In this document: piece after piece, positions 12,324 through 25,200 of the stretch
How positions within the stretch are numbered: position 1 is the stretch's first letter
Layout: the number at the start of each line of letters is the position of its first letter
Program-made: the position numbers and the translations under genes
Notes under the pieces: generated by a model
What the model was told of the DNA's origin: nothing
What the model saw: the letters and a program-made list of their open reading frames with translations, nothing else
Databases searched by the model: none
Assembly (NCBI GenBank): GCA_026120035.1
Contig: JALRME010000036.1
Location: 186,001 to 250,000 of the forward strand
Origin: Coleophoma eucalyptorum
Taxonomy: Eukaryota; Ascomycota; Leotiomycetes; Helotiales; Dermateaceae
Direction of reading: 5' to 3'
DNA: 64,000 nt

Positions 12324-13134
12324 TTACCGTCGATTTTGAATATGCCTTTGTACTATTTCCCAAACACCACCCTCCTTGATCTTTCCCTTTCCACCATGAA
12401 TTCCATATTTGCCAATAGCTTTTCTCATCCACCATGGCCTTGACTTGTTCATATCCGTAGTGTCTCTCGAGAAGTTTACAAGACCAAACCGCTCCTTTGA
12501 AGGAAATAATTCCCCAACCTTGACACGGCTTACCACTGGCCTCCCAATGAAGTTTATGGTTGTGATTTCAAGATGGGCATTTTTGGGGAGTGCTTTGGCG
12601 TATCTCATCAAAAGCTCTCGAGACTGGCGCGCAAATTGCGGCAGATGCAGATGAACATAAGCTACAAATGGTTTCGTGGTGTATGCTACAAAAACCAAAG
12701 GCAGCAAGCCAGATAGCGCTACTAGAATCGAAATTAGTCAACTGAGCGAGAAGAAACAGAGATTTTCATGGTCATACCAACGGGAGCGACCCAGATGGGC
12801 TGTTCGGCCGAGGAGAAGTGAGCGGGCGCTGCAACAACGGTGAAAAATCCGAACATAGCAATCGTCGTGACTTTCATACAGCCGATGAACACATTTTTGC
12901 CCGTTCCTGCATGGTAGATGAGCAGTCTTACAGGATATGCTAGACTTATTAGACGACAAAGTTCCCGAGATCACATAGAGACGTACCAAACTTCTTTTCC
13001 GTTTTCTGAGCAGACGCTATCGTACTTTGGCTCCTGGGAAATAAGTATCTTGATATTCTAGAGCTCGCTCCGACCACTCTGCACGGTCGAATAAAGCTTG
13101 AAGCATGCCTACTGGCAACTCGATAGGAGAGCAT
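12324..13134 (-). CDS. Two-TM mitochondrial membrane protein, TMEM70/TMEM186-like
   Basis: Three exons (13134-12987, 12906-12778, 12721-12324) give 224 aa. The first 45 residues are Arg/Ser-rich and lack acids (MLSYRVASRHASSFIRP...), a clear mitochondrial presequence. Two hydrophobic hairpin segments follow: KVTTIAMFGFFTVVAAP and a second around LSGLLPLVFVAYTTKPF. A conserved-looking matrix tail contains LPKNAHLEITTINFIGRP and SRPWWMRKAIGKYGIH. This layout is that of small TMEM70/TMEM186-type mitochondrial proteins linked to respiratory complex assembly; the family name is from memory and uncertain. The frame is open further upstream (to 13203), but only 13134 is an ATG. Confidence 0.72.
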
Positions 13135-13539
13135 GGTGTTGTTTGAATGCCTCGAAAGGAGGCTCAGCAATGTCCAAAAATCCCAATTGAAAGGAACAAA
13201 CACATCACCAAGCAGTTAACAAAGCCAAATGCTCAGTATGATATGATGCTTCCAGATGTTTGACTATGATACCACTACCTTTGTGAAGTTTGATTCGAAA
13301 TTTAACCTATCTTACTTCCTGCAAAGACGCGCTAAGACGCGCCTGTACGGTCCCTTAGGCGAGTATCCGAGTCCTCAGCCCGGTAGACGATCGTTCATCT
13401 TGCCAGGTGGTTTCAGCACGAGTCGGTTTCGAGAGCGCAATTGAACTACGTTGCAGCATCACATTCTGAACATGGTTTTGCGGTGTGGTCGGTGGTAGAT
13501 TACAGGCTGTTTGCCATTTCATTCCTTCCCACCGCGAAA
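13135..13539. promoter_or_regulatory. Divergent promoter, mitochondrial protein / M28 gene
   Basis: A 405-bp spacer between two divergent start codons. No gene and no clear site beyond general promoter sequence. Confidence 0.5.
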
Positions 13540-14730
13540 ATGGTGTCAGCACAATCCATTCTTTTCCTTGCGTGCACTCTTTTCCTTCTCCATGTCCGAG
13601 GGTACACTCCCTTATCGGATGGGACGTTTCGCAGTATCCCAGCAGCTGGCGCAGATTTCGACATAAAGACCGGTACCTTACTCGCTCCTATTTTGATTCC
13701 TAGAGTTCCGGGCACGCCAGGATCCACGAAAGTCTTGCAGCACTTTGTAGACTTCTTCACGACTCAGCTCCCGAAATGGCGTATCGAGTACCAGAACTCA
13801 ACATCGAAGACTCCTGCAACAGGGGATAAAGATGTTCCCTTCGCGAACCTGATCATTACACGAGATCCGCCATGGACACAACCGGGCAATGTGGGAAGAC
13901 TTGCCTTGGTTGCACACTATGATAGCAAGCTCACTCCCGCTGGGTTTATCGGTGCAACAGATAGTGCTGCTCCATGCGCCATGATTCTACATGCAGCAAG
14001 GAGTGTCGATGAAGCATTGACAAAGAAATGGGAAGCTATGGAGGCTGCCGGACTAGGTGATAGGGAGTTGGAGGAAGAGGTCGGGGTGCAAATCATTCTG
14101 CTTGATGGTGAGGAAGCCTTCATATCATGGACCAACGAAGACTCCCTCTACGGGGCAAGGTAAGGCTGCACTGCACTGAAGGAGACAAGCATGCTGAATA
14201 TAGACAGGTCTTTGGCTGAGACTTGGGAGAGTACACCTAATCCTGCCCTATCGAACTATCGATCTGCCTTGAGCTCTATTACCTTATTCTTCCTTCTCGA
14301 TCTCCTGGGAGCTGCGAAGCCCCGAATTCCATCATATTTCAAGACTACTCACTGGGCATATCAGAAACTAGCATCCATAGAGGCTAGATTTCGATCGTTA
14401 TCTCTGTTAGAGTCCACTGTAGACCAGCCTTTTCTCCCTGAGAGTGCTAAACATGCCGATCAATTCAGTGCTGCGTGGTCGGTGCAGGATGACCACATCC
14501 CATTTATGGCGCGCGGAGTGGAAGTGTTGCATATTATCCCTACGCCCTTCCCTCGGGTCTGGCATCAGATTACTGACGATGGGGAGCATCTGGATATGCC
14601 AACAACGCAGGATTGGGCCAAGATAGTCACAGCTTTTGTGGCCGAGTGGATGGACCTAGAAGGCTATTTTCCACCCGCGCCACCTGTTGCGAAGGATAAG
14701 AGATCAGTAACTAGCAAGACTGAGCTGTGA
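13540..14730 (+). CDS. Secreted glutaminyl-peptide cyclotransferase-like protein (peptidase family M28)
   Basis: Probably converts N-terminal Gln of secreted proteins to pyroglutamate in the secretory pathway. Two exons, 13540-14159 and 14208-14730, give 380 aa. A signal peptide is evident (MVSAQSILFLACTLFLLHVRG). The zinc-site pattern of glutaminyl cyclases is present: HYDSK, Asp in ATDSAAP, Glu in LLDGEEAF, DDHIPF and the His in VWHQITDDGEHLD. The VWH dipeptide matches the Trp-His pair beside the zinc in animal enzymes. The C-terminal tail after LEGYFPPAPP is short and Lys/Ser-rich with no membrane anchor. An aminopeptidase role is possible because the fold is shared, but DDHIPF and VWH favour the cyclase group. 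The upstream frame has no ATG before 13540. Confidence 0.88.
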
Positions 14731-17311
14731 GTTGAGAACTCGGTCATTTTAAACATGTCGTCATACTCATTTTGTACTATAGCGAAGAATAAGTCATGAG
14801 CCAGCCGCATTTAGGATAAAGATTTGGAGGAGTAAATACCTTGGCTACGCAATGGAGTAAAGCATGACTGATGATCCCAAAGCCTCCCGAGCACCTAGTG
14901 GCTATCCAATAATACAAACATAAAGCAGTTTGCCACCGAAGAATGGAGACAGCGCATCTATCCATACAACTTACCGAACAGCTAGAAAGTAGAGCAAGAG
15001 ATTTTGTTGCACATCGGAGCCCAAAGGTGGCTTGGTGGAAACATGCTGTGTCCTTGAAGCATCGCAAGAGAAATAGAGTCGCTAGGACGAAGATCCTTTC
15101 CCAAGGCTTTGCTTGGCGTTTACACAGAGCGCACGAGTAAGGCATGAATTACTACTGGGGCGAAGCACCAATTAGCGCCAAGGCGACGTTTGTGCGTTGT
15201 GTCTAGCTTCCCGCCGAGGCGCAAGCCGCTGATGGAGTAATTGCCGTCGTCAAGGAACCCTCTCTTATTATGATCGCCTGGTTTTCGGTTCAGTCGTGGG
15301 CTCTGTGTAACAGTGGGGTGAGGCACTTGCTATTGATCAGTGACTGAGGGATGGACCTAAATCCGTTAAGGGCTTCCTGGTCGCTGAAGACTTCCCTTTT
15401 TTCAGTCCTACTATATCCTGCCAGACGAACTCTGAGGTTTTACTCCTATTAGCAGAGATATTTATATATAACACTTAACGCGGCATGCCTGCCAAAATAA
15501 CATGAGAAATGTTCTTTCTATAAGCAAGAGGCGTCTTAATTATGACAGCGGCTTATGGCGGATACAAGTATTTGGCTTCAAACAAGCTCTACGCCCACAT
15601 GATCGCCTTCTTATGTCTCACCCTGCAATATTTTGTCAAGGTTACCATAATAGCATAACATCGTGGTATAATTATACCTGCAACCATATTTTAGCCTTGA
15701 GAACTTAAACTACTTTCTCAGCGGGCTATCTTACAGGTGTACTACAGCTCGCAGCTTAGAAAATTCAATCCGCCGACAACTCAACTTATAGCCGATCTAA
15801 CCGATGATTCTGTGTATCCTAAAGATCAACAAATAGCTTGAGATTTGTAGCAGTCTACTTCATCTTTGTGATATTAAGACCTCTATAGGAGTCTTCCACA
15901 AGCTCTGAGCCTTGGTTCTTTACACCTTGATTATCTGCTCGTCTCGCCAACTAATTCTTTTTTCCTCTGTTCAGAATGGATGATTGATTGACGAGTAAGC
16001 ATACTGATAATATTTCCTGCATAGCCAGGTGATAGTATCCAGTATTGCAAATCTGTTTCCGGGGCATCCGTGAGAGGGGTCAGGTTACGGAAGAGCCTCC
16101 TGAGAGTCTGATGTATAAGACTTGGCGAGTCACTCTTATCAACGCGAGTTTAAAGTGCATGGTCTCACGAAGAATGATGGATCGCATACGAAGCTAGAGC
16201 AATTGAACGTTTCTGTTTTCAAAGTTGCAAACTCAGGGCCCTGATTTGAGGCTTTGACCCACAAGCCGCACGGATTCTCCAACCATGATCATGACAACTT
16301 ATCCCTCCCCAGCGCACACTAGCTCGCCGTACATCACTGGATCATCATCTCTATATTTATAATACGCCAATAGAATCACAGTGGGCGTAGTTACTGTCTT
16401 TGTCGAGTCAACTCCCGTGGCCAGCAATGTGTGACTCCTAGATCGTGAGTGCCGGCCTTCCCTTGAATCAAGCCAGCGTCAAAGCCTCATCGGATGGATT
16501 TTCAAATATCGCGTGCTTTACAAAGACTCGTTTGCGGACCTGAAACGGCTTGTTCTGTTGGCTTGTCTCCTGGTACAGCTCGCTTACAAGGTACAATATC
16601 GATTTCCTGCGCAGTGCGTCGAAAGCAATACTGAAATCCGGCAAGAAATCTCCGTCTCGGCTTGTTTGCGTCAAATCTGGTTCGCCCCAGGCTCCCTGCA
16701 CTGATAGATCCTAATGCTCTCTGCCAACTTTCCTTTATTGGTGCCCACCTCAGACCTGGAGACGAGAGGTCTTGTGGCGCATACTTAAGCATAACATGAT
16801 GGAGATGCTTGGCAAGACTTTACAAGATACAATGTTAATCGATGAGATATTGCTGTGTTCTTTGAGGAGCTGTGGAGCTGTTTGTTTCTGGTGTTTTATA
16901 TTGTAAAAGGTGGGTTGGACCCAAAATTGTACCGTACGTAGAAATTATTAAAAACTCACTCTTCGTTTTTTCTCCTTTCCTGGAGACCTGGATTTGATTT
17001 TCGAGATCAATATGTTATTGTAGAGATGAGTGCGAAGCTGTGTCTGTCAGCTTCTCACACTCGCTTAGGCTATTTGAATTATTTTACCTCCAGACTTACT
17101 TGGCTCAGTTAATAGGCGAGCCGTAGATAAAGAAGATGCAGAGTTAGTTACAATACTGGCATTCAAGTGTGGAAGAAAAAATAAAGACAATTACCTCATC
17201 ATGGGTTGAGTAGCTCTCCATTGTTCCTTTGGTGGCGGTAAACCCGCCTCCCCTAGATTATGTCACAGCCAAGACTATCTCTTAAACTGGTGATAATTAT
17301 GTATAATTCTA
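14731..17311. other. Gene-poor stretch of 2.6 kb
   Basis: No supported gene. The open frames (for example 14777-15145 and 16502-16792 on the minus strand) lack conserved motifs and splice continuations. AT-rich patches occur, for example around 15465-15480. I see no transposon ends, tRNA or long repeats by eye. Confidence 0.5.
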
Positions 17312-19168
17312 TCAAACCTCTTCGGCCTTAAGTTTATCACCCTGCACAACTCCTAATTTCTTCAGCAATCCAATCCGCCCAATATCCCTTAGTCCCACAA
17401 CCGTCACAATCAGCGAGATGACCATCATTCCAGTGGCCAACCACTCTACCGCTCTAAGTCCTGCCAGGAACGCACTTTTTGTCCCGCTGTCCCCTTGCAC
17501 AGCAGCCTGGATAGCAGCTGCAATAACCAGCCCAATCGCCCGCCCAATACTTGCAAACGTCTGGAACATGGCACCTGCCACACCTTGGTCTTTCCGCGGC
17601 AGTGACTGCGTGGTGAAGAGTCCGAGGCATGGGTACATCGTGTCGGCGCCGAATGCAGCGAGGATCATGGATGGAAACCCGAAAGCCCAGTACGTTGTGG
17701 TGGGCGGGATGGGTACGGCGAAGAGGAGGTTGGCAATGCTGGCGCTGACGAGTCCGAAGATCAGGATGTAATTCCCTTTCACACGATCGAGTAAATATCC
17801 GGACATGAATGTTGTCAGGAGCCCCACGATCCCAAGCGGGATGAAGCGCAGGGTTGTTTGAATGTTGCTTTGGCCTTGGTAATCTTGATAACTGTTTCGA
17901 CATGGTTAGCCTATTGGATTAGGGGGAATACTTGTCTGGTGGCGAAGACTTACTAGTATGTGGAATAGATGAGGAAGAGGGTAAATCCTGCCGAGAAGAA
18001 CATCACAATCACCATCGCACACGAGAACCGGCCGTGACGGAACGTAGAAATGCGCATCATCGGTTCCCGAGTTGTCTTTGTCTCCAGGTAATGTTCCCAA
18101 TACGTGAACGCTGTGAGCAAGATAGGAGAAACAATGATGAATGCAATGAATACTGGTGTGTTCCAACCACTTGAAACTCCTTCTGACAGAGCGATCAAAA
18201 GAAGGAGTAGCCCGACAGTGAAAAGACCGGCACCGGTCCAGTCAACGCCGGAAGCTCGTGGTGAGTTGGGCCCTTTTTGTGGCTCTTTGGGAATGATGAA
18301 AAAGGCTGTCACGCCGATGACGAATGATGCCCCTGCCAGAACGAAGAAGACGACCTTCCAGCTAGTGTATTGCGATATCAAGCCTCCCTATTTGAAAATC
18401 AGCCTTATGACTTTTGAATTCGCAAGTAGAAATTGGCGAGTAATTCTTACCATTATATTTCCCATAACCTGACCAGTGGGGGCTCCTCCCGAATAGAATG
18501 CGAAAGCATAGTTCTTTATCCGTCCGGGTGGGATTGTATATCCAATAATGCCAATAGCGGTTGGGATAGTGAAAGCACAAGCCTAAAGACAGCATCAGAA
18601 ACACTCCTTTACTATTGAGCCGAATGAAACCTACGACGCCATGAAGTGCACGCATTACATACAAGCAAATCTCAGTAGGAGAAAATGCCGTACCAAGGGC
18701 AAAAGCAGTAATGCAAAAACAACCTAGGATGAAAAGAACCCGTCTCCCATACACGTCTCCTAGCTTTCCAGCTAGCAAAAGAAAACAGCCTGAAGTGAGA
18801 GCAAACGCTGAAACAATCCATTGCTGTCGCACTTCGGGGATGTTTAGCTCACTACACATATCTGGCAGGATGATGACCACGGCTTGAGCTGCAAGGGTCT
18901 AAAAATCAAAATCAGCACCCTGTACTCAACGGTAGAAAGGGTTGTAATTTACCATGAGAAACGTTGCGCCCGTTAAGATCAATACCAATGGCGCAATCTG
19001 GCGAATCGTGACCGGTCTTGCCTCGCTGCCCTGGGTCGTGGTCCTGACCGCTTGCTCGCCAGCACTCTTCCCAAAAACCTCCTTCTCAACATCTCCAACC
19101 TCGAAAGACTGGGACTCTGGCCGAGCATTGGTCGCAGCCTCAACGTCCGAGGTTACCCTTTCAGCCAT
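17312..19168 (-). CDS. MFS transporter, drug:H+ antiporter-like (14-TM type)
   Basis: Plasma-membrane exporter or permease of the major facilitator superfamily. Five exons (19168-18953, 18898-18635, 18582-18451, 18387-17954, 17891-17312) give 541 aa. A hydrophilic N-terminus of about 55 residues precedes the first helix (APLVLILTGATFL). Motif A appears as LAGKLGDVYGRR, and the motif C-like helix as TIPTAIGIIGYTIPPG. The length and helix count suit the DHA2 group, and it resembles yeast Atr1-like aminotriazole/boron exporters, but the substrate is not readable. Introns 1-3 fall between codons. There is no ATG upstream of 19168 in the open frame. No biosynthetic genes are adjacent, so a cluster-specific exporter role is unlikely. 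Confidence 0.88.
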
Positions 19169-20217
19169 TTTTGCAAGTTCCCTGGGTGTTGATAATTGAT
19201 GGCCACAATTGTGCAAAGAGTGGATCGCCCATACTTTAAAGTCCTTCAATTTTAGCGACGTACGGATACGGAGTTGATAAAATCTTCGAGGAGCATCTTA
19301 GGACCAGAAATTGATGGCCCCAACCCACTTGTGGTGTCTGTTGTAACCAGTCCCAGTCCCAGTTCCAATCCAGTACAAGCGAGCGACTGCTGCCGTAGAA
19401 ATGCCATCCGGCGGCCTTAGCCGGAGTGCGACGGCCAACGAAGTGGTGCAATTGGGCTGGTCCGGCTCGAGCATTTTCACCGACTGTCTTATGGCCTATG
19501 GCAAATCCGAATGCTCACCTACTTCTGCCATGCGCATCTGGTCCTGTCCCTACCCAAAGACTCGGTGATCCTTGTTCGGGCCAGTACTGTGTCAGTACCG
19601 TGCCACCCAGAGCCCCTGTCATTGCTGTGTATTGTAGTGCTTATACTTCCTTGTAAGTCGCAATCGTCGTCGTCGTCTCGGTCACCCCACTTCCCTTCCA
19701 CCTGTGAGAGTCTGGTGGGGCCGAGTTGAATTGCTGTGGCCACAGACTTCAGTACATTCATGATTCTGTTTCTGTGGCATGACAACCGTGTTCTGGTAAA
19801 CATAGATTGACATGTCTTTGAAGAGAGGCCAAAATCCGAACAACCCTCATAAATAGATAAACTAAGCCGAACATGGAATTGGTAAAGGCGAGGTTTTCGG
19901 TCAACCACTTGAGCGCTCTCAACACGGCCCTTTTAACTTAAATACGCATTATCATAGGTACCGTCCGAGGCACCAAGACCTATGAAGATGCTTCATTTGG
20001 CTACGCACCAACTCCGCTACCCATGCTCTGAGCAAATTGCTAGATTCAGCTACAAGCTTTTCTCTCGATAATGTTGATCAACTTGATAAAAGGAGATTTT
20101 AAGCCTCAGGCAAATAAATTTCCTCGCTTACCTCCGCCGTCACGAGCATGACTGCAACCCACGAATGTACACCCGCAACATCAACAAAAGCAACGCATTT
20201 GTTGTTCGCTTTTCGGC
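19169..20217. promoter_or_regulatory. Divergent promoter region, MFS / folylpolyglutamate synthase
   Basis: About 1 kb between divergent starts. It contains a short CCCAGT repeat near 19347-19368. No gene is seen. Confidence 0.5.
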
Positions 20218-22060
20218 ATGATAGTCCTACGGGACAAGCCAATCTACTCTAAGTTCAAGGCGAACTGCTTGGTGGCGTTGACTACGTTTCGAAACATGGA
20301 AGTCCCACGAAGGTTCTTCTCATCTGTGAAGACCGCAAGGAGCTACGATGTCAGTAATCTTGAATACCTCGCTACCTCACATACTAATTAGCTGCAGGAT
20401 GCCATTGAAGCGTTGAACAGTTTACAGACACCATACGAGATTCTAGAAGCGCGTCGTAAGGCTGGTATTAGGCTTGATAAAAACGTCAATATACAGATGA
20501 GAGATTGCCTTGCTCGTATCGGCTACACTGTAAGCCCGACCGATCTATCACTTGACAACAATAGCTAAGTTACACCTAGCAAAGAGACCTCGACAAGCTC
20601 AACATAGTTCACGTGGCTGGAACCAAGGGCAAAGGAAGCACCTGTGCCTTCGTCGACTCGATATTATCACAATATCGCAAATCACATGATCAACCCCAGA
20701 ACATTGGTCTCTACACATCTCCCCATCTGATAGCAGTACGCGAGCGATTCCGCATCAATTCTCAACCCATCACTCCCGCGAAGTTTGCAAAATACTTCTT
20801 CGATGTTTGGGATGCCCTTGAAGCCTCCACGAAAGGATCAGAAGCCTCGCTTGAAAAGCCGGTGTATTTCCGTTATCTCACGCTCATGAGTTACCACGTA
20901 TTTCTGAGTGAGGGTGTTAATGCTGCGGTGTATGAAACGGGAGTAGGAGGTGAGTATGATGCGACAAATATCATCGAACGACCGGCCGTGACGGGTATTT
21001 CGACATTGGGCATTGACCATGTCTTTACACTTGGGAACACGGTCGAGGAAATTGCCTGGCACAAAGCTGGGATCTTGAAAGCAGGATCTCCCGCCTTCTC
21101 CGTGCAACAAGTTCCTGGAGCGATGGATGTTGTGAAGCAAAGAGCAGCAGAGACCGGTGTGAAGTCGTTCTCGATCGTCGATATTGATAAGCGTCTTCGA
21201 AACGTCAAAGTCCGCCCAGACGCAGAGTTCCAAAGAGGGAACGCAAGCCTTGCCATCCAACTGGCTGAGACAGTTCTAAAGACTGTAGATCCAAATTTCG
21301 ATCTCCCTGCTGATCATCTACCTCAAGCATTCGTTGATGGGCTTGAGCAAGTAGTCTGGCGCGGACGCTGCGAGCTAAAGGTCGAGGGAAATATTCGCTG
21401 GTACCTTGACGGAGCACATACAGAAGATAGCATCCAGGTAGCGGCAAAATGGTTTGGTGATGAATCATCGGAAAGGTAATGTTTTTGTCCTCAGAATCTC
21501 TCTCTATCTCTCTCTGAAACTCATCATCTGGCATATAGACCAACTCATGGGCCTCGAGTCCTTATCTTCAATCAGCAAGGAGAGCACGAAGCACTCCGGA
21601 TCCTCGAAGTCTTATACAATACTATCGCAAGACAAGGAGCGGTGACATTTGACCATGTAATATTCTGTACTAATACTGGTGGTGTACTGAGGAAAGGTAT
21701 AAATTTCTGCTTCATGACATAACCCATCTTTGCTTTTCTATTCGTCTTTTTCTCGAGGGTGTCGACATGCTGATAATTCTCTCAGATAATGTAAATCACA
21801 CACACAATTCGACATCTATCGAGAAGCTTAGCTTGCAGAAGTCTTTTGCCGAGACGTGGAAAAAGATGGATGAATTGTCATTGACCACGATTAAGGTGCT
21901 TGCAAGTATTGAGGACGCTTTCGATTATGTGCGAGGATTAGATGCCGGCAGTAATGGGACGCGGGATGGCAAACATTTAGAGGTCCACACACTGATCACG
22001 GGGAGTTTGCATCTAGTTGGTCGAGCATTAGGAGTGCTAGAAGGACCGGCTGCTTTGTAG
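20218..22060 (+). CDS. met7: Folylpolyglutamate synthase
   Basis: Adds glutamates to folates in cytosol and mitochondria, retaining them and supporting methionine and one-carbon metabolism. Five exons (20218-20349, 20398-20529, 20580-21475, 21539-21696, 21786-22060) give 530 aa. The family P-loop VAGTKGKGS is split from the N-terminus by intron 2, and LYTSPHL, YETGVGGEYDATN, TLGIDHVFTLG and HKAGILK are diagnostic. WYLDGAHTEDS is the C-domain Mur-ligase motif. Two in-frame ATGs lie in exon 1, at 20218 and 20296. The longer form adds a basic leader and both forms keep RRFFSSVKTARS, so dual targeting by alternative starts is possible. The gene ends 218 bp from the convergent KMT6 gene. Confidence 0.93.
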
Positions 22061-22278
22061 AGCAGCAAAAAATAAGTTCTATGATGTGCATAGTTGTGAC
22101 GAAAGAATTGAAATCACTAACACTAATTACTACAGTTTCTTCTCATGTGCAATGCAACATGTTACTAGATGCTATATGCCATGCAGTTTTCGCCTGAAAT
22201 CTTAAAACACCCTTTAATGTACGCTTCAAATGCCAGAAAGAAGAGCAAAAGTGAGCAAGGCCGCATTGAGCACCGGGA

Positions 22279-25200
22279 TCATCTGGTATATCTTGAAGGC
22301 AGTCTCCTATGTCGCTTCCGATTATTCCTTCCATTTTCTTTCTCTTCTTCTTCCGCCTCGTCACTCTCTTCCTCTGCTTCATCGGCTACGTTCTCAGCTA
22401 CAAAATCGGGGTCCATTTCTTCATCGTCCTGGACCTCGAATGCAAATGCTGGTTTTTGACGTGAGGGGATGGGTGGGGGTGAGCTGATCTTTCGTAACTT
22501 CCTGGGCTTTCTACCTCGCCCACCGACACCTCCATGGCCACCTCGAATAGCAATTCTACTATTGCGCTCCTCTCCCGTCTTCTGAGCCATATCACCCAAA
22601 GCCTTCTCTGCTCCCGCAACATCCTCCAAAATCTTGCGGGTTCGACTCTTCTTTGAATTTGGCATAGGCTTCTTCTTGTCAAGACCAGCCTTAGTTACGA
22701 ATTCTTCGCCATAGTCGAAGAGTAGTTCTTCGCCTTCAGTAATCGGCCGCGATGCCATAAATTTTATTCGATGGACGCCTCCAACCCACATCACCCTCGC
22801 GTCACAATTTCGAGCTGGGTCACGCTCATCAGCATGGTTAATATAGCGTGATTTGTTCGCTAGGCGGTCGCCGTCTATTGCTCCATCTCCATTGATGTCG
22901 AACAGATACGAGGTATCTTTCAAGCCATTATATATTCCACGACGAGCAACTTCACTCCATGTGATATCCTGAAATTAGTAATTAGCGAAAGCGGCAATGA
23001 AGCCAGAGGCTTAAAGGACCATTTTATGACTTACTTCGCCAACATATTCATCGATAAAATCACCTTTCTTTGCCGTTTCGCCTATAAAGAGTCCATAGCC
23101 AGCTCCCTTTATTTTGCTTTCCCCAACGAAGAGCCTTTTTCCAACTGCCCGTTGCAGCGCCACGTTCTGGCACCCAACTAAGAATAAACCCTCATTGTAC
23201 TTATTTGCAGGATCAAGTCTCTCTAAGGCTCCACAGGAAGAACATTCCGCACCGCATTCTCGATTCATCTGAATACAGATACATATATCTGAGGCGCAAT
23301 TGAGGCCTTTCGAATGACAACTGCAGCCCGTAAATGTTCGCTGGCATTCATCTGAGCACAAGCAGTTGGCCTCGCACAGAAGGTTTGCCTCAAAACAAGG
23401 GCATCCTTTTCGACATGGCCCAGAGTGAATGCACTGTATTGTTAGTATTATGGCACTTCTCTGATAAGAGCTAGGAAAAAATACTTACTGGCTCCATGTG
23501 GGCCCGGGCCTGATGGTTATGAACCTGTGTCCATTCTCTCCACCTATCGTGCAGAACTTTTGCTTTGTTATCATACCACTTTCTATTGTCTTGCCAGTTG
23601 ATCCCAGTCCCAGTTAAAGGCTGTGGTTTTGGTTGTCGCGCTTTTGTGCCCAGAGCATGCATCTGCTGCTGGACTTGCCAGCATGGACGTTTCAATGCAA
23701 AAGACAGGTAGCAGGAGCGTTTCTTTTGGTCTCTCTCTGAGAACCTACTGACAGTGATGGCTTTAAGTAAGTCTTCCTCCTCATTTGTCCACACAAATAT
23801 TTCTCCGGCGTGATTATTTATTAGATAGCAATCTTCTGAGCAAGGAGAAGGATCCGGCAAAGAAGCCCCATCTGTATTTTGATTACTGTGGTTTCTTCTT
23901 GCATAGCTCTGCAAGGTTTCTTCTAGAAGCCTAACAATATGTTGACGGAAGTGATATTTAGGTTTTTTGTGACCTTCAATGTCAAGGTCCTCCTCATCTG
24001 TCTCACTGCTCCTGCTCTCAGCATACCAACCGTGAGTTTGGCAATGGATCGTGTTGCAGATGACGCAACATATGTCTGTGTATGTTCCAATAACTTGTGA
24101 AGGCTCCTCTTGATGTAGGATCTCAGTGGATTTTGTAAGATCCTTAAGACGTTCTTTGGTGAAGATCACACTTCGAAGCGGAAATGAGAACAACGACTCC
24201 CAGGCTTCATATATGCTAGCTGAATACCCATCATACTCTAAAGGTGATGCAGCCTGATCGCCTTTTAGTGATTCGAAAAGCGATTTCATCATCTTACTGC
24301 TAAGATAGTACTCTTCTTGCAGCTGCTTCTTGTCTCGCTCAGCAACGTATATTGACAATGCTTGCAGCTTGATCCCAAAGTGACGCAGTAGAGTTGTAAG
24401 GTAAAACCTGTCCCGAAGGTCATTCTCACTATCTAGACTTGAGGACGATGAGAATACTTCGATCGACTCAAAAGCATCTCTCAAATCTTGATCTAATTTC
24501 TCCGCGGCCCGTTTTGATTGGTTCTCATTCGCATCATCGAGACCCCTGAAGTGAGGGAAATACTTCAGCTTGCCATCATCGCCTTCTAAAATGTTCGTTC
24601 TTAAGGATGTGTGATGTGTGTATCCCGGCACACGGCTGGTGCTACCTTGCACAGATGTGACTGGGACTTTTTTGTAAGACCTATTGAGTTTTTTCCTATA
24701 AGTCTACCTGTAGTTAGCAAATTTGCATCACGAGATTGAATTCAAGGCAAGAACGCACATAGTTGACAATATTCTCGTTATTCTTGGCTGCAACGGCGTG
24801 TGTATCTTGTGGGTCTTTTTCTAGATTTGCGAATGGGGATTTGGCGCTGACAAATGCTCCAATAGGATCACAACTTGTGAGGCGGGCATTCCGGATTGTA
24901 ACAAAACAACCATGCGAGGTTTCGTAGGACTGCTTAGCAGAAAATTGCTCCAGCCAAGTTTTCACAGATTCTGGACTCAATTGAAGGCTCTCAGCTTGCT
25001 CTTCTTCTTCCGCCTGGAGAGAGATATCTGGCACGGCCTTAAATGAGTCCTGTCGCTGTTCAGTTCGAAGACAAGGTAGAGCTATTAGAACTGGGGATTC
25101 AAGCTCTGGTGATGAAGATTTATATGAACGTAAAGTATCAGGAAGCTGTTCGTTGGGTAAGGATCCAAAGACCTCAGGAGCTGCATCTCGACTGTTTCCT

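Noticed and set aside
14777..15145. 122-aa Cys-rich minus-strand frame
   Set aside because: No signal peptide, no splice partner, non-conserved look. Considered as a small effector and dropped.
16502..16792. 96-aa minus-strand frame
   Set aside because: Overlaps other frames of similar quality and shows no recognisable domain.
17312..22060. MFS transporter as part of a secondary-metabolite cluster
   Set aside because: The flanking genes are folate and chromatin housekeeping functions. No PKS, NRPS, terpene or tailoring genes are near.
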